From Procambarus clarkii (Eukaryota > Arthropoda > Malacostraca > Decapoda > Cambaridae): a stretch of DNA of 64,000 bases. The position numbers and the translations under genes are program-made. Shown piece after piece: positions 23,700-37,400 of the stretch (position 1 is its first letter; every line of letters begins with the position of its first letter). The notes beneath the pieces are model-generated. The model searched no databases. It saw nothing but the letters and a program-made list of their open reading frames with translations, and had not been told where the DNA came from. The stretch spans positions 6,348,069-6,412,068 of the forward strand of contig NC_091216.1 in assembly GCF_040958095.1 (NCBI RefSeq), given 5' to 3'.

Positions 23700-26600
23700 G
23701 AGACGCCGTGCACCAGTCCCTGTTGCTATACACGCACCGTGCATCAGTTCTTGTTGCTATATACCCACTTTGCACCAGTCCCTGTTGCTATACACCCACC
23801 GTGCACCTGTCCCTGTTGCTATACACCCACCGTGCACCAGTCCCTGTTGCTATATACCCACCGTGCACCAGACCCTGTTGCTATACACCCACCGTGCACC
23901 AGTCCCTGTTGCTATACACCCAACGTGCACCAGCCCCTGTTGCTATACACCCACCATGCACCAATTACTGTTGCTATGCACCCACCGTGCACCAGTTACT
24001 GTTTCTATACACCCATCGTGCACCAGTTACTGTTGTTATACACCCACCGTGCACCAGTTATTGTTGCTATACACCTACCGAGCACCAGTTACTGTTGCTA
24101 TACACACACCGTGCACCAGTTACTGTTGTTATACACACACCGTGCACCACTTACTGTTGCTATACACACACCGTGCACCAGTTACTGTTGCTATACACAC
24201 ACCGTGCAGCAGTTACTGTTGTTATACACCCACCGAGCACCAGTTACTGTTGCTATACACCTACCGAGCACCAGTTACTGTTGCTATACACCTACCGAGC
24301 ACCAGTTACTGTTGCTATACACCGACCGTGCACCAGTTACTGTTGCTATATACCCACCGAGCACCAGTTACTGTTGCTATACATCTACCGAGCACCAGTT
24401 ACTGTTGCTATACACCTACCGTGCACCAGTTACTGTTGCTATACACACACCGTGCACCAGTCACTGTTGCTATACACACACCGTGCACCAGTTACTGTTG
24501 CTATACACCTACCGTGCACCAGTTACTGTTGCTATACACCTACCAAGCACCAGTTACTGTTCCTATACACCCACCGTGCACCAGTTACTGTTGCTATACA
24601 CCCACCGTGCACCAGTTACTGTTGCTATACACCTACCGTGCACCAGTTACTGTTGCTATACACACACCGTGCACCAGTCACTGTTGCTATACACACACCG
24701 TGCACCAGTTACTGTTGCTATACACCTACCGTGCACCAGTTACTGTTGCTATACACATACCAAGCACCAGTTACTGTTGCTATACACCCACCGTGCACCA
24801 GTTACTGTTGCTATACACCCACCGTACACCAGTTATTGTTGCTATACACCTACCGAGCACCAGTTACTGTTGCTATACACACACCGTGCACCAGTTACTG
24901 TTGCTATACACACACCGTGCAGCAATTACTGTTGCTATACACCCACCGAGCACCAGTTACTGTTGCTATACACCTACCGAGCACCAGTTACTGTTGCTAT
25001 ACACCTACCGAGCACCAGTTACTGTTGCTATACACCTACCGTGCACCAGTTACTGTTGCTATACACCCACTGAGCACCAGTTACTGTTGCTATACATCTA
25101 CCGAGCACCAGTTACTGTTGTTATACACCTACCGTGCACCAGTTACTGTTGCTATACACACACCGTGCACCAGTTACTGTTGCTATACACACACCGTGCA
25201 CCAGTTACTGTTGCTATACACACACCGTGCACCAGTTACTGTTGCTATACACCTACCGTGCACCAGTTACTGTTGCTATACACCTACCAAGCACCAGTTA
25301 CTGTTCCTATACACCCACCGTGCACCAGTTACTGTTGCTATACACCCACCGTGCACCAGTTACTGTTGCTATACACCTACCGTGCACCAGTTACTGTTGC
25401 TATACACCTACCGTGCACCAGTTACTGTTGCTATACACCTATCGAGCATTAGTTACTGTTGCGATAAACCTACCGAGCACCAGTTACTGTTGCTATACAC
25501 CCACCGTGCACCAGTTACTGTTGCTATACACCCACCGTGCACCAGTTACTGTTGATATACACCTACCGTGCACCAGTTACTGTTGCTATACACCTACCGT
25601 GCACCATTTACTGTTGCTATACACCTACCGAGCACCAGTTACTGTTGCTATACACCTACTGAGCACCAGTTACTGTTGCTATACACCTACCAAGCACCAG
25701 TTACTGTTGCTATACACCTACCGAGCACCAGTTACTGTTTCTATACACCTACCGAGTACCAGTTACTGTTGCTATGCAACCTACCGAGCACCAGTTACTG
25801 TTGCTATACACCTACCGAGCACCAGTTACTGTTGCTATGCAACCTACTGTGCATCAGTTACTGTTGCTATACACCCACCAAGCACCAGTTACTGTTGCTA
25901 TATACCTACCGTGCACCAGTTACTGCTGCTATACACCCACCGAGCACCAGTTACTGTTGCTATACACCCACCGAGCACCAGTTACTGTTGCTATACACCT
26001 ACCGTGCACCAGTTACTGTTGCTATACACCTACCGAGCACCAGTTACTGTTGCTATGCAACCTACCGAGCACCAGTTACTGTTGCTATACACCTACCGAG
26101 CACCAGTTACTGTTGCTATACACCTACCGAGCACCAGTTACTGTTGCTATGCAACCTACCGAGCACCAGTTACTGTTGCTATGCAACCTACCGAGCACCA
26201 GTTACTGTTGCTATACACCCACCGAGCACCAGTTACTGTTGCTATACACCTACCGTGCAATAGTTACTGTTGCTATACACCTACCAAGCACCAGTTACTG
26301 TTGCTATACACCCACCGTGCACCAGTTACTGTTGCTATACACCCACCGTGCACCAGTTACTGTTGCTATACACCTACCGTGCACCAGTTACTGTTGCTAT
26401 ACACCTACCGTGCACCAGTTACTGTTGCTATACACCTATCGAGCATTAGTTACTGTTGCGATAAACCTACCGAGCACCAGTTACTGTTGCTATACACCCA
26501 CCGTGCACCAGTTACTGTTGCTATACACCCACCGTGCACCAGTTACTGTTGCTATACACCTACCGTGCACCAGTTACTGTTGCTATACACCTACCGTGCA

Positions 26601-28283
26601 CCATTTACTGTTGCTATACACCTACCGAGCACCAGTTACTGTTGCTATACACCTACTGAGCACCAGTTACTGTTGCTATACACCTACCGAGCACCAGTTA
26701 CTGTTGCTATACACCTACCGAGCACCAGTTACTGTTTCTATACACCTACCGAGTACCAGTTACTGTTGCTATGCAACCTACCGAGCACCAGTTACTGTTG
26801 CTATACACCTACCGAGCACCAGTTACTGTTGCTATGCAACCTACTGTGCATCAGTTACTGTTGCTATACACCCACCAAGCACCAGTTACTGTTGCTATAT
26901 ACCTACCGTGCACCAGTTACTGCTGCTATACACCCACCGAGCACCAGTTACTGTTGCTATACACCCACCGAGCACCAGTTACTGTTGCTATACACCTACC
27001 GTGCACCAGTTACTGTTGCTATACACCTACCGAGCACCAGTTACTGTTGCTATGCAACCTACCGAGCACCAGTTACTGTTGCTATACACCTACCGAGCAC
27101 CAGTTACTGTTGCTATACACCTACCGAGCACCAGTTACTGTTGCTATGCAACCTACCGAGCACCAGTTACTGTTGCTATGCAACCTACCGAGCACCAGTT
27201 ACTGTTGCTATACACCCACCGAGCACCAGTTACTGTTGCTATACACCTACCGTGCACCAGTTACTGTTGCTATACACCTACCGAGCACCAGTTACTGTTG
27301 CTATGCAACCTACCGAGCACCAGATAGTGTTGCTATGCATCCTACCGAGCACCAGTTACTGTTGCTATGCAACCTATCGAGCACCAGTTACTGTTGCTAT
27401 ACACCTACTGAGCACCAGTTACTGTTGCTATGCAACCTACCGAGCACCAGTTACTGTTGCTATACACCTACCGAGCACCAGTTACTGTTGCTATACACCC
27501 ACCGTGCACCAGTTACTGTTGCTATACACCTACCGAGCACCAGTTACTGTTGCTATACACCCACCGCGCATTAGTTACTGTTGCTATACACCTACCGAGC
27601 ACCAGTTACTGTTGCTATACACCCACCGTGCACCAGTTACTGTTGCTATACACCTACCGAGCACCAGTTACTGTTGCTATGCACCCACCGTGCACCAGTT
27701 ACTGTTGCTATACACCTACCGAGCACCAGTTACTGTTGCTATACACCCACCGTGCACCAGTTACTGTTGCTATACACCTACCGAGCACCAGTTACTGTTG
27801 CTATACACCCACCGTGCACCAGTTACTGTTGCTATACACCTACCGAGCACCAGTTACTGTTGCTATACACCCACGGTGCACCAGTTACTGTTGCTATACA
27901 CCTACTGAGCACCAGTTACTGTTGCTATACACACACCGTGCACCAGTTACTGTTGCTATACACCACAGTGCACCAGTTACTGTTGCTATACACCCACCGT
28001 GCACCAGTTACTGTTGCTATACACCCACCGTGCACCAGTTACTGTTGCTATACACCCACCGTGCACCAGTTACTGTTGCTATACACCCACCGTGCACCAG
28101 TTACTGTTGCTATACACCCACCGTGCACCAGTTACTGTTGCTATACACCCACCGTGCACCAGGTACTGTTGCTATACACTCACCGTGCACCAGTTACTGT
28201 TGCTATACACCCACCGTGCACCAGTTACTGTTGCTATACACCTACCGAGCACCAGTTACTGTTGCTATACACCCACCGTGCAT
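23700..28283. repeat. 31-bp satellite array (about 148 units)
   Basis: The unit CACCAGTTACTGTTGCTATA plus CACCTACCGTG totals 31 bp. Variants include CCGAG/CCGTG, CACCTACC/CACCCACC/CACACACC and a 32-bp form containing GCTATGCAACC. The + strand lacks stop codons in all three frames over long distances, giving frames up to 924 residues with a 31-residue period; these follow from the repeat and are not genes. Higher-order duplications are visible: the rare variants GAGCATTAGTTACTGTTGCG (25444, 26441), GCACCATTTA (25601, 26598) and GCATCAGTTA (25851, 26848) recur with a 997-bp offset, and CCAAGCACC followed by TTCCTA recurs with a 744-bp offset (24 units). Confidence 0.95.
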
Positions 28284-28439
28284 CAGGTCCTCATCAATGG
28301 TCTGTTCCTCGTCCTGTCAGGTGGAGTCAGGTCGTGACATGTTTTTATCACATTTTACGTAATGTCTTTGAAAATGTTATTTTAAGCACCACATTTCCAT
28401 TTAATCCGAGATCTTATCTTCAGACGAACACCCGTAGTA
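28284..28439. other. Spacer between the 31-bp and 29-bp satellites
   Basis: About 155 bp of non-repetitive sequence with no recognised feature. Confidence 0.5.
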
Positions 28440-31400
28440 TACCAGCATTACTGGGAGACTGATAAGTATGCCAGCATTACTGGGAGACTGATGAGTATGC
28501 CAGCATTACTGGGAGACTGATGAGTATGCCAGCATTACTGGGAGACTGATGAGTATGCCAGGATCACAGGGAGACTGATGAGTATGCCAGTATTACTGGG
28601 AGACTGATGAGTATGCCAGCATTACTGGGAGACTGATGAGTATGCCAGCATCACAGGGAGACTGATGAGTATGCCAGCATTACAGGGAGACTGATGAGTA
28701 TGCCAGCATCACGGGGAGACTGATGAGTATGCCAGCATCACGGGGAGACTGATGAGTATGCCAGCATTACAGGGAGACTGATGAGTATGCCAGCATCACA
28801 GGGCGACTGATGACTATGCCAGCATCACAGGGAGACTGATGAGTATGCCAGCATCACAGGGAGACTGATGAGTATGCCAGCATTACAGGGAGACTGATGA
28901 GTATGCCAGCATCACGGGGAGACTGATGAGTATGCCAGCATCACGGGGAGACTGATGAGTAGGCCAGCATCACAGGGAGACTGATGAGTATGCCAGCATC
29001 ACAGGGAGACTGATGAGTATGCCAGCATTACTGGGAGACTGATGAGTATGCCAGCATCACGGGGAGACTGATGAGTATGCCAGCATTACTGGGAGACTGA
29101 TGAGTATGCCAGCATTACTGGGAGACTGATGAGTATGCCAGCATTACTGGGAGACTGATGAGTATACCAGCATCACGGGGAGACTGATGAGTATACCAGC
29201 ATTAAAGGGAGACTGATGAGTATGCCAGCATCACGGGGAGACTGATGAGTATGCCAGCATCACAGGGAGACTGATGAGTATGCCAGCATCACAGGGAGAC
29301 TGATGAGTATACCAGCATCACGGGGAGACTGATGAGAATACCAGCATTAAAGGGAGACTGATGAGTATGCCAGCATCACAGGGAGACTGATGAGTATACC
29401 AGCATCACGGGGAGACTGATGAGTATACCAGCATCACAGGGAGACTGATGAGTATACCAGCATCACGGGGAGACTGATGAGTATACCAGCATCACAGGGA
29501 GACTGATGAGTATGCCAGCATCACAGGGAGACTGATGAGTATACCAGCATCACGGGGAGACTGATGAGTATACAAGCAACACAGGGAGACTGATGAGTAT
29601 ACCAGCATCACGGGGAGACTGATGAGTATACCAGCAACACAGGGAGACTGATGAGTATACCAGCATCACGGGAAGACTGATGAGTATACCAGCATCACGG
29701 GGAGACTGATGAGTATACCAGCATCACGGGGAGACTGATGAGTATACCAGCATCACAGGGAGACTGATGAGTATACCAGCATCACGGGGAGACTGATAAG
29801 TATACCAGCAACACAGGGAGACTGATGAGTATACCAGCATCACGGGGAGACTGATGAGTATACCAGCAACACGGGGAGACTGATGAGTGTGCCAGCATCA
29901 CGGGGAGACTGATGAGTATACCAGCAACACAGGGAGACTGATGAGTATACCAGCATCACGGGGAGACTGATGAGTGTGCCAGCAACACGGGGAGACTGAT
30001 GAGTATACCAGCATCACGGGGAGACTGATGAGTATGCCAGCATCACAGGGAGACTGATGAGTATACCAGCATCACGGGGAGACTGATGAGTATGCCAGCA
30101 TCACAGGGAGACTGATGAGTATGCCAGCATCACGGGGAGACTGATGAGTATGCCAGCATCACGGGGAGACTGATGAGTGTGACAGCATCACGGGGAGACT
30201 GATGAGTATACCAGCATCACGGGGAGACTGATGAGTATACCAGCAACACAGGGAGACTGATGAATATACCAGCATCACGGGGAGACTGATGAGTATACCA
30301 GCAACACAGGGAGACTGATGAGTATACCAGCATCACGGGGAGACTCATGAGTGTGCCAGCATCACTGGGAGACTGATGAGTATACCAGCATCACAGGGAG
30401 ACTGATGAGTATGCCAGCATCACAGGGAGACTGATGAGTATACCAGCATCACGGGGAGACTGATGAGTGTGCCAGCATCACGGGGAGACTGATGATTATA
30501 CCAGCAACACGGGGAGACTGATGAGTATACCAGCAACACAGGGAGACTGATGAGTATGTCAGCATCACGGGGAGACTGATGAGTATACCAGCATCACGGG
30601 GAGACTGGTGAGTGTGCCAGCATCACGGGGAGACTGATGAGTATAACAGCATCACGGGGAGACTGATGAGTATACCAGCATCACGGGGAGACTGATGAAT
30701 GTGCCAGCTTCACGGGGAGACTGATGAGTATACCAGCATCACGGGGAGACTGATGAGTATACCAGCATCACGGGGAGACTGATGAGTGTGCCAGCATCAC
30801 GGGGAGACTGATGAGTATACCAGCATCACAGGGAGACTGATGAGTATACCAGCAACACAGGGAGACTGATGAGTATACCAGCATCACGGGGAGACTGATG
30901 AGTGTGCCAGCAACACGGGGAGACTGATGAGTATACCAGCATCACGGGGAGACTGATGAGTATACCAGCAACACAGAGAGACTGATGAGAATACCAGCAT
31001 CACGGGGAGACTGATGAGTGTGCCAGCAACACGGGGAGACTGATGAGTATACCAGCATCACGGGGAGACTGATGAGTATGCCAGCATCACAGGGAGACTG
31101 ATGAGTATACCAGCATCACAGCGAGACTGATGAGTATGCCAGCATCACGGGGAGACTGATGAGTATGCCAGCATCACGGGGAGACTGATGAGTGTGCCAG
31201 CATCACGGGGAGACTGATGAGTATACCAGCATCACGGGGAGACTGATGAGTATACCAGCAACACCGGGAGACTGATGAGTATACCAGCATCACGGGGAGA
31301 CTGATGAGTATACCAGCAACACAGGGAGACTGATGAGTATACCAGCATCACGGGGAGACTCATGAGTGTGCCAGCATCACTGGGAGACTGATGAGTATAC

Positions 31401-34400
31401 CAGCATCACAGGGAGACTGATGAGTATGCCAGCATCACGGGGAGACTGATGAGTATACCAGCATCACGGGGAGACTGATGAGTGTGCCAGCATCACGGGG
31501 AGACTGATGATTATACCAGCATCACGGGGAGACTGATGAGTATACCAGCAACACAGGGAGACTGATGAGTATGTCAGCATCACGGGGAGACTGATGAGTA
31601 TACCAGCATCACGGGGAGACTGATGAGTGTGCCAGCTTCACGGGGAGACTGATGAGTATACCAGCATCACGGGGAGACTGATGAGTATAACAGCATCACG
31701 GGGAGACTGATGAGTATACCAGCATCACGGGGAGACTGATGAGTGTGCCAGCTTCACGGGGAGACTGATGAGTATACCAGCATCACGGGGAGACTGATGA
31801 GTATACCAGCATCACGGGGAGACTGATGAGTGTGCCAGCATCACGGGGAGACTGATGAGTATACCAGCTTCACAGGGAGACTGATGAGTATACCAGCAAC
31901 ACAGGGAGACTGATGAGTATACCAGCATCACGGGGAGACTGATGAGTGTGCCAGCAACACGGGGAGACTGATGAGTATGCCAGCATCACGGGGAGACTGA
32001 TGAGTATACCAGCAACACAGAGAGACTGATGAGAATACCAGCATCACGGGGAGACTGATGAGTGTGCCAGCAACACGGGGAGACTGATGAGTATACCAGC
32101 ATCACGGGGAGACTGATGAGTATACCAGCATCACAGGGAGACTGATGAGTATACCAGCATCACGGGGAGACTGATGAGTGTGCCAGCAACACGGGGAGAC
32201 TGATGAGTATACCAGCATCACGGGGAGACTGATGAGTATGCCAGCATCACAGGGAGACTGATGAGTATACCAGCATCACAGCGAGACTGATGAGTATGCC
32301 AGCATCACGGGGAGACTGATGAGTATGCCAGCATCACGGGGAGACTGATGAGTGTGCCAGCATCACGGGGAGACTGATGAGTATACCAGCATCACGGGGA
32401 GACTGATGAGTATACCAGCAACACCGGGAGACTGATGAGTATACCAGCATCACGGGGAGACTGATGAGTATACCAGCAACACAGGGAGACTGATGAGTAT
32501 ACCAGCATCACGGGGAGACTCATGAGTGTGCCAGCATCACTGGGAGACTGATGAGTATACCAGCATCACAGGGAGACTGATAAGTATGCCAGCATCACGG
32601 GGAGACTGATGAGTATACCAGCATCACGGGGAGACTGATGAGTGTGCCAGCATCACGGGGAGACTGATGAGTATACCAGCATCACGGGGAGACTGATAAG
32701 TATACCAGCATTAAAGGGAGACTGATGAGTATACCAGCATTAAAGGGAGACTGATGAGTATACCAGCATTAAAGGGAGACTGATGAGTATACCAGCATTA
32801 AAGGGAGACTGATGAGTATACCAGCATTAAAGGGAGACTGATGAGTATGCCAGCATCACAGGGAGACTGATGAGTATGCCAGCATCACGGGGAGACTGAT
32901 GAGTATACCAGCATTAAAGGGAGACTGATGAGTATACCAGCATTAAAGGGAGACTGATGAGTATACCAGTATTAAAGGGAGACTGATGAGTATGCCAGCA
33001 TCACAGGGAGACTGATGAGTATGCCAGCATCACAGGGAGACTGATGAGTATACCAGCATCACGGGGAGACTGATGAGTATACCAGCATCACGGGGAGACT
33101 GATGAGTGTGCCAGCATCACGGGGAGACTGATGAGTATAACAGCATCACGGGGAGACTGATGAGTATACCAGCATCACGGGGAGACTGATGAGTGTGCCA
33201 GCTTCACGGGGAGACTGATGAGTATACCAGCATCACGGGGAGACTGATGAGTATACCAGCATCACGGGGAGACTGATGAGTGTGCCAGCATCACGGGGAG
33301 ACTGATGAGTATACCAGTATCACAGGGAGACTGATGAGTATACCAGCAACACAGGGAGACTGATGAGTATACCAGCATCACGGGGAGACTGATGAGTGTG
33401 CCAGCAACACGGGGAGACTGATGAGTATACCAGCATCACGGGGAGACTGATGAGTATACCAGCAACATAGAGAGACTGATGAGAATACCAGCATCACGGG
33501 GAGACTGATGAGTGTGCCAGCAACACGGGGAGACTGATGAGTATACCAGCATCACGGGGAGACTGATGAGTATACCAGCATCACAGGGAGACTGATGAGT
33601 ATACCAGCATCACGGGGAGACTGATGAGTGTGCCAGCATCACGGGGAGACTGATGAGTATACCAGCATCACGGGGAGACTGATAAGTATACCAGCATTAA
33701 AGGGAGACTGATGAGTATACCAGCATTAAAGGGAGACTGATGAGTATACCAGCATTAAAGGGAAACTGATGAGTATACCAGCATTAAAGGGAGACTGATG
33801 AGTATACCAGCATTAAAGGGAGACTGATGAGTATGCCAGCATCACAGGGAGACTGATGAGTATGCCAGCATCACAGAGAGACTGATGAGTATACCAGCAT
33901 TAAAGGGAGACTGATGAGTATACCAGCATTAAAGGGAGACTGATGAGTATACCAGTATTAAAAGGAGACTGATGAGTATGCCAGCATCACAGGGAGACTG
34001 ATGAGTATGCCAGCATCACAGGGAGATTGATGAGTATACCAGCATCACGGGGAGACTGATGAGTATACCAGCATCACGGGGAGACTGATGAGTATACCAG
34101 CATCACGGGGAGACTGATGAGTATGCCAGCATTAAAGGGAGACTGATGAGTATGCCAGCATCACAGGGAGACTGATGAGTATACCAGCATCACGGGGAGA
34201 CTGATGAGTGTGCCAGCCTCACGGGGAGACTGATGAGTATACCAGCATCACGGGGAGACTGATGAGTATACCAGCAACACAGGGAGACTGATGAGTATAC
34301 CAGCATCAAGGGGAGACTGATGAGTGTTCCAGCAACACGGGGAGACTGATGAGTATACCAGCATCACGGGGAGACTGATGAGTATACCAGCAACACAGGG

Positions 34401-37400
34401 GGACTGATGAGTATACCAGCATCACGGGGAGACTGATGAGTGTGCCAGCAACACGGGGAGACTGATGAGTATACCAGCATCACGGGGAGACTGATGAGTA
34501 TGCCAGCATCACAGGGAGACTGATGAGTATGCCAGCATCACGGGGAGACTGATGAGTATACCAGCATCACGGGGAGACTGATGAGTGTGTCAGCATCACG
34601 GGGAGACTGATGAGTATACCAGCATCATGGGGAGACTGATGAGTATACCAGCAACACAGGGAGACTGATGAGTATACCAGCATCACGGGGAGACTGATGA
34701 GTGTGCCAGCAACACGGGGAGACTGATGAGTATACCAGCATCACGGGGAGACTGATGAGTATACCAGCAACACAGAGAGATTGATGAGAATACCAGCATC
34801 ACGGGGAGACTGATGAGTGTGCCAGCAACACGGGGAGACTGATGAGTATACCAGTATCACGGGGAGACTGATGAGTGTGCCAGCATCACGGGGAGACTGA
34901 TGATTATACCAGCATCACGGGGAGACTGATGAGTATACCAGCAACACAGGGAGACTGATGAGTATGTCAGCATCACGGGGAGACTGATGAGTATACCAGC
35001 ATCACGGGGAGACTGGTGAGTGTGCCAGCATCACGGGGAGACTGATGAGTATAACAGCATCACGGGGAGACTGATGAGTATACCAGCATCACGGGGAGAC
35101 TGATGAGTGTGCCAGCTTAACGGGGAGACTGATGAGTATACCAGCATCACGGGGAGACTGATGAGTATACCAGCATCACGGGGAGACTGATGAGTGTGCC
35201 AGCATCACGGGGAGACTGATGAGTATACCAGCATCACAGGGAGACTGATGAGTATACCAGCAACACAGGGAGACTGATGAGTATACCAGCATCACGGGGA
35301 GACTGATGAGTGTGCCAGCAACACGGGGAGACTGATGAGTATACCAGCATCACATGGAGACTGATGAGTATACCAGCAACACAGAGAGACTGATGAGAAT
35401 ACCAGCATCACGGGGAGACTGATGAGTATACCAGCAACACATGGAGACTGATGAGTATACCAGCATCACGGGGAGACTGATGAGTGTGCCAGCAACACGG
35501 GGAGACTGATGAGTATACCAGCATCACGGGGAGACTGATGAGTATGCCAGCATCACAGGGAGACTGATGAGTATACCAGCATCACGGGGAGACTGATGAG
35601 TATGCCAGCATCACAGGGAGACTGATGAGTATGCCAGCATCACGGGGAGACTGATGAGTATGCCAGCATCACGGGGAGACTGATGAGTGTGCCAGCATCA
35701 CGGGGAGACTGATGAGTATACCAGCATCACGGGGAGACTGATGAGTATACCAGCAACACAGGGAGACTGATGAGTATACCAGCATCACGGGGAGACTGAT
35801 GAGTATACCAGCAACACAGGGAGACTGATGAGTATACCAGCATCACGGGGAGACTCATGAGTGTGCCAGCATCACTGGGAGACTGATGAGTATACCAGCA
35901 TCACAGGGAGACAGATGAGTATGCCAGCATCACGGGGAGACTGATGAGTATACCAGCATCACGGGGAGACTGATGAGTGTGCCAGCATCACGGGGAGACT
36001 GATGATTATACCAGCATCACGGGGAGACTGATGAGCATACCAGCAACACAGGGAGACTGATGAGTATGTCAGCATCACGGGGAGACTGATGAGTATACCA
36101 GCATCACGGGGAGACTGATGAGTGTGCCAGCATCACGGGGAGACTGATGAGTATAACAGCATCACGGGGAGACTGATGAGTATACCAGCATCACGGGGAG
36201 ACTGATGAGTGTGCCAGCTTCACGGGGAGACTGATGAGTATACCAGCATCACGGGGAGACTGATGAGTATACCAGCATCACGGGGAGACTGATGAGTGTG
36301 CCAGCATCACGGGGAGACTGATGAGTATACCAGCATCACAGGGAGACTGATGAGTATACCAGCAACACAGGGAGACTGATGAGTATACCAGCATCACGGG
36401 GAGATTGATGAGTGTGCCAGCAACACGGGGAGACTGATGAGTATACCAGCATCACGGGGAGACTGATGAGTATACCAGCAACACAGAGAGACTGATGAGA
36501 ATACCAGCATTACGGGGAGACTGATGAGTGTGCCAGCAACACGGGGAGACTGATGAGTATACCAGCATCACGGGGAGACTGATGAGTATACCAGCAACAC
36601 AGGGAGACTGATGAGTATACCAGTATCACGGGGAGACTGAGGAGTGTGCCAGCATCACGGGGAGACTGATGAGTATACCAGCATCACGGGGAGACTGATA
36701 AGTATACCAGCATTAAAGGGAGACTCATGAGTATACCAGCATTAAAGGGAGACTGATGAGTATACCAGCATTAAAGGGAGACTGATGTGTATACCAGCAT
36801 TAAAGGGAGACTGGTGAGTATACCAGCATTAAAGGGAGACTGATGAGTATGCCAGCATCACAGGGAGACTGATGAGTATGCCAGCATCACAGAGAGACTG
36901 ATGAGTATACCAGCATTAAAGGGAGACTGATGAGTATACCAGCATTAAAGGGAGACTGATGAGTATACCAGCATTAAAGGGAGACTGATGAGTATGCCAG
37001 CATCACAGGGAGACTGATGAGTATGCCAGCATCACAGGGAGACTGATGAGTATACCAGCATCACGGGGAGACTGATGAGTATACCAGCATCACGGGGAGA
37101 CTGATGAGTATACCAGCATCACGGGGAGACTGATGAGTATGCCAGCATTAAAGGGAGACTGATGAGTATGCCAGCATCACAGGGAGACTGATGAGTATAC
37201 CAGCATCACGGGGAGACTGATGAGTGTGCCAGCATCACGGGGAGACTGATGAGTATACCAGCATCACGGGGAGACTGATGAGTATACCAGCAACACAGGG
37301 AGACTGATGAGTATACCAGCATCACGGGGAGACTGATGAGTGTGCCAGCAACACGGGGAGACTGATGAGTATACCAGCATCACGGGGAGACTGATGAGTA

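Noticed and set aside
23696-28462. Overlapping frames up to 924 residues rich in Tyr/Cys/His/Thr
   Set aside because: They arise because the 31-bp satellite unit has no stop codon in any + frame; no promoter, start context or domain.
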